Positions 56,744 to 64,000 of a DNA stretch of 64,000 nucleotides are shown here, one piece after another. The notes under the pieces are model-generated. The model saw only the letters and a list, made by a program, of their open reading frames with translations, was not told the DNA's origin and searched no databases. How positions within the stretch are numbered: the stretch's first letter is position 1; every line of letters starts with the position of its first letter. The translations under genes and the position numbers were made by a program. The DNA comes from Chloroflexota bacterium. Its GTDB lineage: Bacteria; Chloroflexota; Anaerolineae; Anaerolineales; Villigracilaceae. The stretch is from the NCBI GenBank assembly GCA_016234485.1, contig JACRBL010000051.1, forward strand, positions 278,289-342,288, in the 5' to 3' direction.

Positions 56744-56928
56744 CTTGCCTCCTCACATAATAAAAATGGTTTTGGGTGGGGCGTCTCTTAAAGCCCCGCT
56801 TTGCGCCAGTATAGCGCCATCTTTGGGGAAATTTAAAAAAAGTGATTTTTGTCGTGACATCCCTCGCGTGACGTCCAATTTACCCGATTTGTTATATACT
56901 CGGTTCAAATCCATCCGAGGAGCGCGCC

Positions 56929-58059
56929 ATGCTAACCATCGAAAAAGTGGATACCAGCAACAAGGATCAGGTTCGGCGGTTCGTTGAATTTCCCTACCAA
57001 CTTTACAAAGACTGTCCGCAGTGGGCGCCGCCTCTCTTTGTGGACGCCTACCTCCCGCTCAACCGCAAGAAGCATCCCTTCTTTTCCCATTCCGAAGCGG
57101 ACTTCTTCCTGGCCGTCCGCGAGGGCAGGGTCGTCGGTCGCATCTGCGCGGGCATCAACAAACCATTCAACGAATATCACGGGACGAAAAAAGCGCAGTT
57201 CTGCTTTTTTGAAAGTGTGGATGACCAGCCTGTGGCCGACGCGCTCTTCGCTTCGGTCTTTGACTGGGCGCGGGCGCGCGGCATGGACACCTTGATCGGC
57301 CCGAAAGGCCTTTCCCCCTTCGACGGCTACGGCATCCAGGTCTTCGGCTTCGAGCATCGCCAAATGATGACGATGATGAATTACAACTACGATTACTATC
57401 CCCGGCTGATGGACGCTCTCGGCTTTGAAAAAGAAGTGGACTTCGTCTCCTGCTATCTCCCAGCCGACGCGTTCAAAATTCCCGAGCGCGTCGAACGCAT
57501 CGCCAAACGCGTCCTCGAGCGCGGCAACTTATGGATCAAGAAATTCAAGAACAAGCGCGAACTGGTTGCATGGGCGCCACGCATCGGAGCGGCCTACAAC
57601 AAGGCCTTCATTCATAACTGGGAATATTATCCCTTCTCCGAAGGCGACATCCAATACGCCGTGGACAACATCTTCCTCGTGGCCGACCCGCGCCTCATCA
57701 AGGTCATCATGCACGAGGAGGAAATCGTCGGCTTCCTATTCGCCTTCCCCGATGTCACGTCCGCGCTCCAACGCGCAAAGGGCAAACTGCTTCCCCTTGG
57801 CCTGCCCGATCTTCTGCTCGAAATGAGGCGGACCAAAACCATCAGCGGCAACGGCATGGGAATTTTGCCCGAGTTTCAAGGCATGGGCGGTAACGCCTTA
57901 CTCTATTACGAAATGGCGAAGACCGTTTTCAGTTTCAACCAGTTCGAACACGTCGAGATGACACAAGTGGCCGAGACCACCCACCAAATGCGGGCCGACC
58001 TGAAAAACCTGAACGGCGTGGAATATAAAAATCATCGCGTGTTTCGCAAAGCCATCTAA
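56929..58059 (+). CDS. Large GNAT-superfamily protein of unknown substrate
   Basis: This 376-residue protein starts IEKVDTSNKDQVRRFVEFPYQLYKDCPQWAPPL. It continues with ADFFLAVREGRVVGRICAGIN, QFCFFESVDD, ARGMDTLIGPKGLSPFDGYGIQVFGF, YYPRLMDALGFEKEVDFVSCYL and a C-terminal GMGILPEFQGMGGNALLYYEM, which is a second acetyl-CoA-like loop. This two-part GNAT-like family occurs widely in environmental bacteria without assigned function. GAGGAG lies before the ATG; a small hairpin CTCGG...CCGAG overlaps it and could modulate translation. It is coupled to the acyltransferase gene (TAATG). Confidence 0.78.
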   Translation: MLTIEKVDTSNKDQVRRFVEFPYQLYKDCPQWAPPLFVDAYLPLNRKKHPFFSHSEADFFLAVREGRVVGRICAGINKPFNEYHGTKKAQFCFFESVDDQPVADALFASVFDWARARGMDTLIGPKGLSPFDGYGIQVFGFEHRQMMTMMNYNYDYYPRLMDALGFEKEVDFVSCYLPADAFKIPERVERIAKRVLERGNLWIKKFKNKRELVAWAPRIGAAYNKAFIHNWEYYPFSEGDIQYAVDNIFLVADPRLIKVIMHEEEIVGFLFAFPDVTSALQRAKGKLLPLGLPDLLLEMRRTKTISGNGMGILPEFQGMGGNALLYYEMAKTVFSFNQFEHVEMTQVAETTHQMRADLKNLNGVEYKNHRVFRKAI

Positions 58060-59111
58060 TGGATTATCAACTCACCAAAAACGACGGCAAGTTCCTCTAT
58101 CCCATCCTCCCGTGGATGGACTTCATGCGACTCGTCAGCGCGCTGCTCGTCACCCTCGCGCACGTGGACGTGTGGGGCAATGGGCCATTTTGGGCTGATC
58201 GCATCTTCTACACCATCTCGCGCAACGGCGTGCCGCTGTTCTTTATGATGAGCGGATTCCTGCTTCTATCAAAAGAGGAAGACCTGCTCACGTTCTTCCG
58301 CAAGCGTGGATTGAAAATTCTGATTCCCTTTTTGATCTGGTCGGCCATCTACGAAATCTACAACTCCCAACCCTTTGCCGAATCGGGCGTGACCTTCGGC
58401 GGCATCATTGACATCCTCATCCGTATCCTGCGCGGACCGCGCGCCACGCATCTGTGGTTCTTCTACTCGCTGATCGGCTTGTACTTCTTCACACCCATCT
58501 TGCGCCACTTCGTCGCCCGCGCATCCAAAGCGGATTTGCTCTACGTCATCGTCTTGTGGTTCTTCATCACGCCGTTCATGTATATTCTGGAAGAGTATAC
58601 GTCGGTGAAGATCGTATTCGAGACCTACTTCGCGGTGGGCTACATCGGCTATTTCCTGCTCGGACATTTCCTCGGCCGCCTCGAAACCTCCCCGCGCCTG
58701 CTGTGGATCGCGTCGGCCCTCTTCGCAGTGGGATTCGTCTCCACCTTTGCCGTCTTCTACTTTGACCTGCCTCCGCAAAACAACGAGTTCCCCTTCCGCA
58801 GTTATCCCAGCATCAACATCGTCATCATGGCGATCGGCGCGTATCTGCTACTCAAAGCCGCGGGCGAGCGAATGCCCGCCTGGCTGGCGAACCTCTCCAG
58901 CCGCGTCAGCCCGTCCACGTTTGGGATTTACCTCGTCCACTCCTTTGTGCTCGTCGCGATGGTCGCGGCCTGGGGCGCGCTCGGCTTCGCGACGAACGTC
59001 GGCCCGTCCATTCTCGTCATCCCGATCGTAGCGCTCGTCGGCTTTTTAATTTCTTGGGGAATCACAGCCGCGATGCGGAAGATTCCAATTCTGCGCGAAA
59101 TCGTTCCGTAA
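58059..59111 (+). CDS. Acyltransferase 3 (OafA/WecH-like) membrane protein
   Basis: This 350-residue protein has about ten membrane helices of the acyltransferase-3 family, which O-acetylates sugars or lipids at the membrane. Diagnostic parts are LPWMDFMRLVSALLVTLAHVDVW (His of the RxxA...H motif), GVPLFFMMSGFLLLSKEEDLLTFFRKRGLKILIPFLIWSAIYE, then RATHLWFFYSLIGLYFFTPILR, and FGIYLVHSF near the end. ATG 58059 overlaps the preceding stop (TAATG), so it is co-translated with the GNAT-like gene. A terminator follows. Confidence 0.9.
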   Translation: MDYQLTKNDGKFLYPILPWMDFMRLVSALLVTLAHVDVWGNGPFWADRIFYTISRNGVPLFFMMSGFLLLSKEEDLLTFFRKRGLKILIPFLIWSAIYEIYNSQPFAESGVTFGGIIDILIRILRGPRATHLWFFYSLIGLYFFTPILRHFVARASKADLLYVIVLWFFITPFMYILEEYTSVKIVFETYFAVGYIGYFLLGHFLGRLETSPRLLWIASALFAVGFVSTFAVFYFDLPPQNNEFPFRSYPSINIVIMAIGAYLLLKAAGERMPAWLANLSSRVSPSTFGIYLVHSFVLVAMVAAWGALGFATNVGPSILVIPIVALVGFLISWGITAAMRKIPILREIVP

Positions 59112-59150
59112 AAAAGAGACAGTCACCTTCAAAGTGACTGTCTCTTTTTC
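59112..59150. terminator. Bidirectional terminator, GACAGTCAC core
   Basis: AAAAAGAGACAGTCAC...GTGACTGTCTCTTTTT with a CTTCAAA centre. It ends the acyltransferase transcript and the opposing truncated desulfurase gene. The core is shared with 49175-49209. Confidence 0.88.
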
Positions 59151-59768
59151 TCATCCTGCGATCTTCAACAGCGCGTTCTTCAACTGTTCCACTTCTTCCA
59201 GCGTGTTGTAGTGCGCCGCGCCCACGCGCACCATCCCGCCGCTTTCCTCCACGCCCAATCGTTCCGAGACGTTGAGCGCGTAGTAGTTGCCATCCCAAAC
59301 GTAGATGCCCTCGGCGGCCAATTGCTCGGCCACATCGCGCGGATTCCTATCTTTCAATCGGAATGAGAACGTCGCCACGCGCTCCTCGAGACGGCGCGGA
59401 TCGGTCAACCCATACAGCCGCAAACCAGGGATGGACTCCAGCGCGGACAGCAATGCGCGGCCCAACTCAAATTCGTACGCGCGCAGGACGGTCATAGCTT
59501 TCTTCAATTCAAGGCGTCGCCCCTCGTAGCCGCGTCCCGCCAGACCTTCCACCGCGCTGTCGCCAAACGTCTTTCCGAGCCATTCGAAATATTCGATCAC
59601 GCCCAGCGTCCCTGCGATGCCTTCGTGGTTCTGCGTCCCCGTCTCGAACTTGCCAGGGGTTTTGTTTGTAGCAGGGCGGACTTTATACGCGAACAGTTTT
59701 TCCAACAACTCATGTTTGCCGAACAAAATTCCCGTGTGCGGCCCGAAGAATTTGTTTTGACGGACATA
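59151..59768 (-). pseudogene. Cysteine desulfurase-like gene, N-terminal half missing
   Basis: The frame covers the C-terminal half of a class-V aminotransferase-fold protein. It begins at the PLP-lysine region (NKFFGPHTGILFGKHELLEKL) and continues to the C-terminus (VWDGNYYALNVSERLGVEESGGMVRVGAAHYN). It aligns with residues about 220-420 of the intact paralogue at 61144-62406, but codon choices differ throughout, so the duplication is old. Upstream in frame there is a stop (TGA) within nine codons. The break lies about 90 bp from the insertion sequence end, so the IS is a plausible agent of the deletion but not its exact junction. Confidence 0.8.
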
Positions 59769-59847
59769 ATTCACAAGATTGTCTGACCTTCACGGTTCGT
59801 CTGGTAATTGGGAAAGCTGCAGGATAAACAACTTTAAACCAAAATCG

Positions 59848-59857
59848 CGATAGCGGC
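59848..59857. repeat. Left copy of 10-bp target site duplication
   Basis: CGATAGCGGC directly abuts the left inverted repeat of the IS; the identical decamer is at 61080-61089. Confidence 0.9.
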
Positions 59858-61079
59858 CAGGGCAATCGCATCTAAATTGCAGCGGCAAGCACCTTGAGGA
59901 GATAATCTTCCTTCCAAGCGGCTTGCAGTTGTTTGGCATGGATGCCACCTTTGGCGGTTTTCTCCTGCTTGAGCAGGTTGAGAGCAATGTGACGCAGAAC
60001 TGCGAAGTTTTCGGGAGCCTGATCTTTGCGGACGCGGCTGTGGTCTTCGTTCAAGGCGACATCCAATACCCAATGTAATTTGTTTTCGATCGACCAGTGT
60101 TTGCGAACGGTGCGAAGAATGCGATCGGCATTGCTGGGCAAACTGGTAATGTAGTAGCGCATAGATTTTGTAACCTTGTCGCCGATGATGCGAGTACAAA
60201 TCACCATGGCGATACTGCGTAGCCCAACCCAGTTTTCCAAGCCTCGGATCAAGCGCAGATAGGCAGGGTTGGAGGTGCTCCAACATTCCCGCACATCAAT
60301 TCGTCCATGTCCCTTGTTGGTAGTCTTTTTGTGTTCATAAGAAGCATACTTGAAATCGCTGGCCTGATCCACTGCAAATATGGTGACAATGTCTTCAAAC
60401 AGGCGTCCCTGGTTCTCTTTGACACTCAAAACATAATCTGCCTGGGCATCCACGATAGTTTTGGCAATATTGGTTTGTGTTCCCATCGCATCAATTGTGA
60501 CAATACAGCCTGAAATGGAAAGAATCTTGAGCAATTCGGGAATGGCAGTGATTTCATTCGACTTTTCATCTACCTTGCGCTGTCCCAGGACAATTTCATT
60601 GTCCGCCGCCCAAGCACTAACCATATAGATCGCTCGTTTTCCTAAATTCTCATCATCGGAGCCACGCAGACACTTCCCGTCAATGTTGACGACTTGTCCT
60701 TGAATGAGTTCGTTCACCGCACACACCCATTCCCAAAAGGCCAGTTGAAACTCTTGGGCATCAATCATCGCGAACACGCGGCCAAAGGTGTCGTGAGAAG
60801 GAATCCCATTCGGCAGATCCAGAAAGGTTCTCAGCCAGGTTTCCTTGCTTTTCCCGAAGTTCTCGATGTCCGTCCAACCTTCCGCTCCACAAATTACGGC
60901 GCAAATGCCAACGCCAATAATGTCAATCAACTTGTGGTCTTTGGTTCGCTCTATGCGTGGATCTGTGACCTTGCTGAAATGTTCTTCAATCGCTTCCAAT
61001 GGCTTCTTTGACATCGCTACCTCCGGTGAGATAGCCTGTTTTACCTCACTTTCCGCTCAATTTAGATGCGATTGCCCTG
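59858..61079 (-). mobile_element. Complete ISAs1-family insertion sequence, 1222 bp
   Basis: The element is bounded by perfect 20-21 bp inverted repeats, CAGGGCAATCGCATCTAAAT T at 59858-59878 and its complement at 61059-61079, and by the 10-bp direct repeat CGATAGCGGC on each side. One transposase gene fills it; its stop lies within the left inverted repeat. Intact ends and a perfect target duplication show a recent insertion. The target decamer lies just upstream of a TATAAT box of the desulfurase-like gene, so the insertion replaced that promoter's -35 side. Confidence 0.95.
59872..61014 (-). CDS. ISAs1-family transposase (DDE)
   Basis: This 380-residue DDE transposase has the N-terminal DDE_Tnp_1-associated region ([39 protein letters not shown], then [19 protein letters not shown]). 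The catalytic core has [13 protein letters not shown] (first Asp), [10 protein letters not shown] (second Asp) and [26 protein letters not shown] (Glu in the YxxR-type helix). All parts are present without interruption, so it is probably functional. It reads minus, away from the intact desulfurase-like gene. Confidence 0.95.
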   Translation of the reverse strand: MSKKPLEAIEEHFSKVTDPRIERTKDHKLIDIIGVGICAVICGAEGWTDIENFGKSKETWLRTFLDLPNGIPSHDTFGRVFAMIDAQEFQLAFWEWVCAVNELIQGQVVNIDGKCLRGSDDENLGKRAIYMVSAWAADNEIVLGQRKVDEKSNEITAIPELLKILSISGCIVTIDAMGTQTNIAKTIVDAQADYVLSVKENQGRLFEDIVTIFAVDQASDFKYASYEHKKTTNKGHGRIDVRECWSTSNPAYLRLIRGLENWVGLRSIAMVICTRIIGDKVTKSMRYYITSLPSNADRILRTVRKHWSIENKLHWVLDVALNEDHSRVRKDQAPENFAVLRHIALNLLKQEKTAKGGIHAKQLQAAWKEDYLLKVLAAAI

Positions 61080-61089
61080 CGATAGCGGC
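61080..61089. repeat. Right copy of 10-bp target site duplication
   Basis: CGATAGCGGC follows the right inverted repeat and equals 59848-59857. Confidence 0.9.
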
Positions 61090-61097
61090 TGATGGAC

Positions 61098-61103
61098 TAT
61101 AAT
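61098..61103 (+). promoter_or_regulatory. -10 box (TATAAT) of the desulfurase-like gene
   Basis: GATGGACTATAATCCAACC lies 40 nt before ATG 61144 and 18 bp outside the IS end, so any -35 hexamer at normal spacing must fall in IS sequence. Confidence 0.5.
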
Positions 61104-61143
61104 CCAACCAGATTATCCCTCATTTCATTCTGGAGACTGCAAC

Positions 61144-62406
61144 ATGACCCTTGATCTTTCCGCAATCCGAAACCAATTCCCGTCGTTGGCACGACCGGCT
61201 ATTTTTTTCGACAACCCCGGGGGAACTCAAATTGCAAAACAATCTTTAAACCGTATCAATAACTACTTGTTGAAATGCAATGCCAATCACGAGGGCGCAT
61301 TTGCAACCAGTATCACTTCCGATGCAATTCTAGATGAAGCTCACCGCGCAATGGCTGATTTCTATAATGCCGCGTCTCCTGAAGAGATCATCTTCGGCAA
61401 TAACATGACAACCATCACGTTCCACATCAGCCGCTCGCTTTCGAGGGAATGGAAAGAGGGCGATGAGATCGTCGTCACCCGCCTCGATCACGATGCCAAT
61501 GTTACTCCATGGGCGCTTGCCGCGCAGGATCAAGGGGTGAAGGTCAATTGGGTCGATTTTGATGTGGAAGATGGCACATTGAAACTGGATGACTTGCAGA
61601 AGGCGCTGGAAAGAAAGCCGCGACTTGTGGCTGTTGGATATGCATCCAATTCGCTTGGGACGATCAATCCGGTGGCGAAAATCGTGAAGATGGCGCATGA
61701 TGCGGGAGCGTTAGTGTACATTGACGCCGTCCAATATGCCCCGCACGGTGGAATCGATGTGCAAGAATTGGATTGTGATTTCTTAATTTCTTCAAGTTAT
61801 AAATTTTTTGGACCCCATTGTGGCATCCTGTATGGAAAACGCGAGTTGTTGGAAAAGTTATTCGCCTATAAAGTGCGCCCAGCCGCAAATGCGCTTCCCG
61901 GCAAACTCGAGACAGGCACGCAGAACCATGAGGGGATTGCAGGCGTCCTTGGCGCAATCGAATATTTTGAATGGGTGGGGAAGGAATTTGGTGGAGAACA
62001 TCTCGAAGGATTGGCCGAAGAAAAATATCAAGGCCGCCGCCTGGAACTCAAGAAGGCCATGACCGTCATTCGAGCTTACGAGTTCGAACTCAGCCGGGCG
62101 CTTCTTTCTGCACTTGAATCGATCCCAGGTCTGCAACTCTACGGCTTAACTGATATCCGCCGTCTGGATGAACGCGTGGCAACCTTCTCCTTTCGCTTGA
62201 AGGATTTACCCCCACGCCTCGTAGCAGAAAAACTCGCGCAGGATGGAATCTACGTTTGGGATGGAAACTACTATGCACTCAATGTATCCGAACGGTTAGG
62301 CGTTGAGGGCCGTGGAGGCATGGTCCGTGTTGGAGCGGCACATTACAACACGGCAGAAGAAGTAGAAAGGTTGAAAGAGTCACTCAGAAGAATTAGTACG
62401 GATTAG
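61144..62406 (+). CDS. Cysteine desulfurase-like (class V aminotransferase fold) protein
   Basis: This 420-residue PLP enzyme belongs to the cysteine desulfurase-like subgroup: FDNPGGTQIAKQSLNRINNYL, NNMTTITFHISRSLS, VTRLDHDANVTPW (His stacking on PLP), YIDAVQYAPHGGIDVQ (Asp), and SSSYKFFGPHCGILYG with the Schiff-base Lys. The flexible catalytic Cys loop of IscS/SufS is not obvious, so the true reaction may differ (selenocysteine lyase or isopenicillin-epimerase-like). GGAG nine bases upstream supports ATG 61144. It is the full-length relative of the truncated minus-strand copy across the IS. Confidence 0.88.
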   Translation: MTLDLSAIRNQFPSLARPAIFFDNPGGTQIAKQSLNRINNYLLKCNANHEGAFATSITSDAILDEAHRAMADFYNAASPEEIIFGNNMTTITFHISRSLSREWKEGDEIVVTRLDHDANVTPWALAAQDQGVKVNWVDFDVEDGTLKLDDLQKALERKPRLVAVGYASNSLGTINPVAKIVKMAHDAGALVYIDAVQYAPHGGIDVQELDCDFLISSSYKFFGPHCGILYGKRELLEKLFAYKVRPAANALPGKLETGTQNHEGIAGVLGAIEYFEWVGKEFGGEHLEGLAEEKYQGRRLELKKAMTVIRAYEFELSRALLSALESIPGLQLYGLTDIRRLDERVATFSFRLKDLPPRLVAEKLAQDGIYVWDGNYYALNVSERLGVEGRGGMVRVGAAHYNTAEEVERLKESLRRISTD

Positions 62407-62435
62407 GAGTTTGTTTGCTATTCAGTAATTGTATT

Positions 62436-63014
62436 TTAGACTGGGTTGTTCTTTAGTCTTTCCTTTCTCCAGCTGAGAATCAGCGAATAGACTTTTCCCA
62501 GGATTTTCCGTCTTTCGCTTTCTTCTTCGTCAACAATATTATGCAATTTTTCTTCCTTTTCTTCCAAAAACAGGAAGAATTGCTTTGTTTGATCAGGAGA
62601 AAGTTGAATCGTATTGATCAGGCGCCAACCACTTTTTATCTCCAACTTTTCTTCTTCTTGATCCTGCTTTCTCTTTTTCGAATTTGTATTATTGGGAATG
62701 GGTATTGTGTATACGGTTTCTCCCACTAATAATCCTTCTCGTTTCCACGCATCAGACTGTTGCAATTGAAATAAGAGATCGAGAGCCTCGCTTCCACGAA
62801 AATGAGTCACCAGGTGTATTTGGGAATCCCAAACCACAACTCCCAATTTTGACCATCTTTCTTCATTCCAACCAGTGACCCATTTCGGAGACTGTGGATA
62901 GGATGAAGAATACAATTTTTCAATCAAGTGAACTCCCCATGCGCCTTCTTCATTTATGACGTTCATCAAGTGCCTCCTCAGTTCAGCAAACCGATAGGCC
63001 AATGATATCAACAA
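62436..63014 (-). CDS. Hypothetical protein, AT-rich, charged C-terminus
   Basis: This 192-residue soluble protein (an internal start at Met17 is possible) has an N-terminal globular half with aromatic-rich blocks (GAWGVHLIEKLYSSSYPQS, then WSKLGVVVWDSQIHLVTHFRG). The C-terminal half has a highly charged region (NTNSKKRKQDQEEEKLEIKS) and a predicted coiled coil (FLFLEEKEEKLHNIVDEEES). I recognise no family. Its lower GC and Lys/Glu-rich codons differ from the main genome, which suggests acquired DNA shared with the stretch to its right. Confidence 0.55.
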   Translation of the reverse strand: MLISLAYRFAELRRHLMNVINEEGAWGVHLIEKLYSSSYPQSPKWVTGWNEERWSKLGVVVWDSQIHLVTHFRGSEALDLLFQLQQSDAWKREGLLVGETVYTIPIPNNTNSKKRKQDQEEEKLEIKSGWRLINTIQLSPDQTKQFFLFLEEKEEKLHNIVDEEESERRKILGKVYSLILSWRKERLKNNPV

Positions 63015-63386
63015 TCTCCCAAAAGTCTCGCGGCGTCAGGATGGGCATAACATCAGCACGTTTTGTCCAAAAAACTATCGCATTTCATCTTGAATTTCGC
63101 GCAGTAGTTATCCAAAGTTCCAGATGCGAGATGATAACACTGTATAGCATGGAGCATTTAAAACTCGCGAATGAAGCACGTGGGCGAACTAGTAACAACC
63201 AGTAGTAGGCAGAGAATCAGATCGGAGGAGCAATCACTTTTACCAAGGTTGTTACACAATCAATCCAATTACTGTCTGACAGCCGAGCTTGTAATGCATC
63301 GATCGAGCAAGATGTCCCGGTGGACGAAGAAATTGAGGTGTCCGAATCCTGAGCGTTCCCGTGACGCGGCACACCTCCTAGTCTAC

Positions 63387-63426
63387 AAAAACACACTCAC
63401 GCAGAAACTGCTTGGGTGTGTTTTTT
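63387..63426. terminator. Terminator-like hairpin AAAAACACAC...GTGTGTTTTTT
   Basis: The stem AAAAACACAC / GTGTGTTTTT has an inner GCAG-AAA-CTGC and a T-run on the plus side. The transcript that it would end is not identified. Confidence 0.6.
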
Positions 63427-63694
63427 CAAAAAGAGTATTCTGCACAAGGATTCACAAACGATAGACATATCGTGCCCATAAAACCGTTAAGTTTCACTTC
63501 AATTCATCTGGTGAAGTTGTAGTTGGCGCTCGCAAGAAAGTGAACCACCGTCCCTGTGAAAGTCGTTTTAAAATTAATCCAATTTCTGTCTGAACCCGGT
63601 TCGTGATGCGCGTTTGATCAAGAGAACTTAGTGAATGATGAATTTAAAAAGAGCGAACTGTGAGATTGCAAGACGAAATGGCTGAGAATCCGAA

Positions 63695-63728
63695 CGAGCA
63701 ACCAGGCAGATATCTGCCTGGTTGCTCG
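63695..63728. repeat. 34-bp perfect palindrome downstream of the LuxR-type gene
   Basis: CGAGCAACCAGGCAGAT and its exact complement meet without a spacer (centre AGATATCT). Lying 26 bp past the regulator's stop, it may terminate that gene or be a protein-binding palindrome. Confidence 0.7.
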
Positions 63729-63753
63729 CTTTAGGTTACCATATCGTTCGAAT

Positions 63754-64000
63754 TCATTCCCTGGTAATTATTCCTTCCTGTAATGCAAATCGTACAAGTG
63801 CGGCACGTGTTCGAAGCCCAAGTTTTTCCATTCCACGCGCCCGGTATGTTTCAATTGTCTTGACGCTCAAGTTAAGTTGTCCGCCTATTTCCGCGCTGGT
63901 GTGACCAAGCGCGACCATTTTTATTACTTCCTGTTCCCGTTCGCTTAAGCCATCCCATGCTTGATTCCCAATGTTCAAATGCGATTCTGGAAGAATGTCC
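63754..64000 (-). CDS. LuxR/NarL-type regulator, C-terminal part, cut by window edge
   Basis: The frame is open to the right edge, with 81 residues visible: a short linker, then the Lux[48 protein letters not shown], then [19 protein letters not shown]. All helix positions and the VKTIETYR recognition helix are standard. The missing N-terminus is probably a receiver (NarL/FixJ type), because [11 protein letters not shown] upstream looks like such a linker. The start codon is outside the window. Confidence 0.9.
   Translation of the reverse strand, partial: DILPESHLNIGNQAWDGLSEREQEVIKMVALGHTSAEIGGQLNLSVKTIETYRARGMEKLGLRTRAALVRFALQEGIITRE

Larger units (their letters stand above)
63015..63753. 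other. Gene-poor AT-rich stretch with decayed direct repeats
   Basis: No convincing gene is seen in 739 bp. Two similar segments occur (63259-63313 and 63571-63626) sharing AATCCAATT-CTGTCTGA and then GT-ATGC-TCG...GATC-A; they look like a decayed direct repeat. Hairpins are present at 63387-63426 and 63695-63728. Short frames on the plus strand lack ribosome sites. It may be a degraded gene region or hold an unrecognised small RNA. Confidence 0.5.

Noticed and set aside
56899..56925. GGTTCAAATCC looks like a tRNA T-loop
   Set aside because: No acceptor, D or anticodon arm surrounds it; it is part of a small hairpin before a gene.
58269..58778. Minus-strand frame across the acyltransferase gene
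   Set aside because: Charged shadow peptide without ribosome site, opposite a clear ten-helix membrane protein.
63330..63400. Possible tRNA-like fold around GTGTCCGAATCC
   Set aside because: Stems do not form the cloverleaf and no CCA-side pairing is visible.

Overview
The window looks like chromosomal DNA of a Chloroflexota bacterium, most probably class Anaerolineae. The base composition is high in GC, with visibly AT-richer islands. It encodes DUF2298 ('YYY motif') giant membrane proteins, a family typical of Chloroflexi and archaea. A Gram-positive-type SOS box (GAAC-N4-GTTC) lies inside a promoter, as known for Dehalococcoides. Many lipoproteins have Thr/Pro linkers. Several genes have a TATAAT-like -10 box ending 6-7 nt before the ATG, which predicts leaderless mRNAs. 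These assignments come from reading the sequence and family knowledge; no search was run.

Layout. From 1 to about 39.8 kb nearly everything is on the minus strand. 0.2-3.1 kb: two V4R paralogues, a GNAT, a TPR protein and a double-HTH regulator. 3.3-12.6 kb: parA-parB, an amidohydrolase, two histidine kinases, an OmpR-type regulator, then Tad pilus proteins CpaE, a DUF6812-like protein and CpaF, tightly packed. 13.2-17.7 kb: an origin-type cluster rpmH-rnpA-yidD-(beta-propeller lipoprotein)-yidC-jag, followed by a PfkB kinase; dnaA is not in the window. 17.8-21.1 kb: two TrkA-type RCK proteins and a KimA-like permease (potassium homeostasis). 21.2-26.6 kb: a large membrane histidine kinase, two PlsC-type acyltransferases and cytidylate kinase. 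26.7-39.3 kb: four very large glycosyltransferase-like membrane proteins (GT39-like and DUF2298), probably for surface glycosylation.

The 26-39 kb block and several spacers are invaded by short, degenerate, modular tandem repeats (runs such as GCGTATTGCGTATT, GTGTACCTGTGTAC, ATCAGTAATCAGT, AACGTTGAACGTT) and by palindromic elements. Many lie inside reading frames and keep the frame, so they encode extra loops in the membrane proteins. The most 5' of these genes carries two in-frame palindromes and one frameshift.

From 41.3 kb the strands are mixed: an S9 peptidase; an AT-rich island with two overlapping genes (DUF4062-vWA and a split vWA protein), a plausible undescribed conflict/defence module; a broken creatininase-like gene; an alkyltransferase-like DNA repair protein divergent from an SOS-promoter membrane protein; GNATs; an SDR; LysM and C39-like envelope proteins; three tandem paralogous lipoproteins; and an acyltransferase-3 protein. 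An intact ISAs1-type insertion sequence with a 10-bp target duplication sits between a truncated and a full-length cysteine desulfurase-like gene. The right end holds an AT-rich unknown gene, a gene-poor stretch and a partial LuxR-type regulator.
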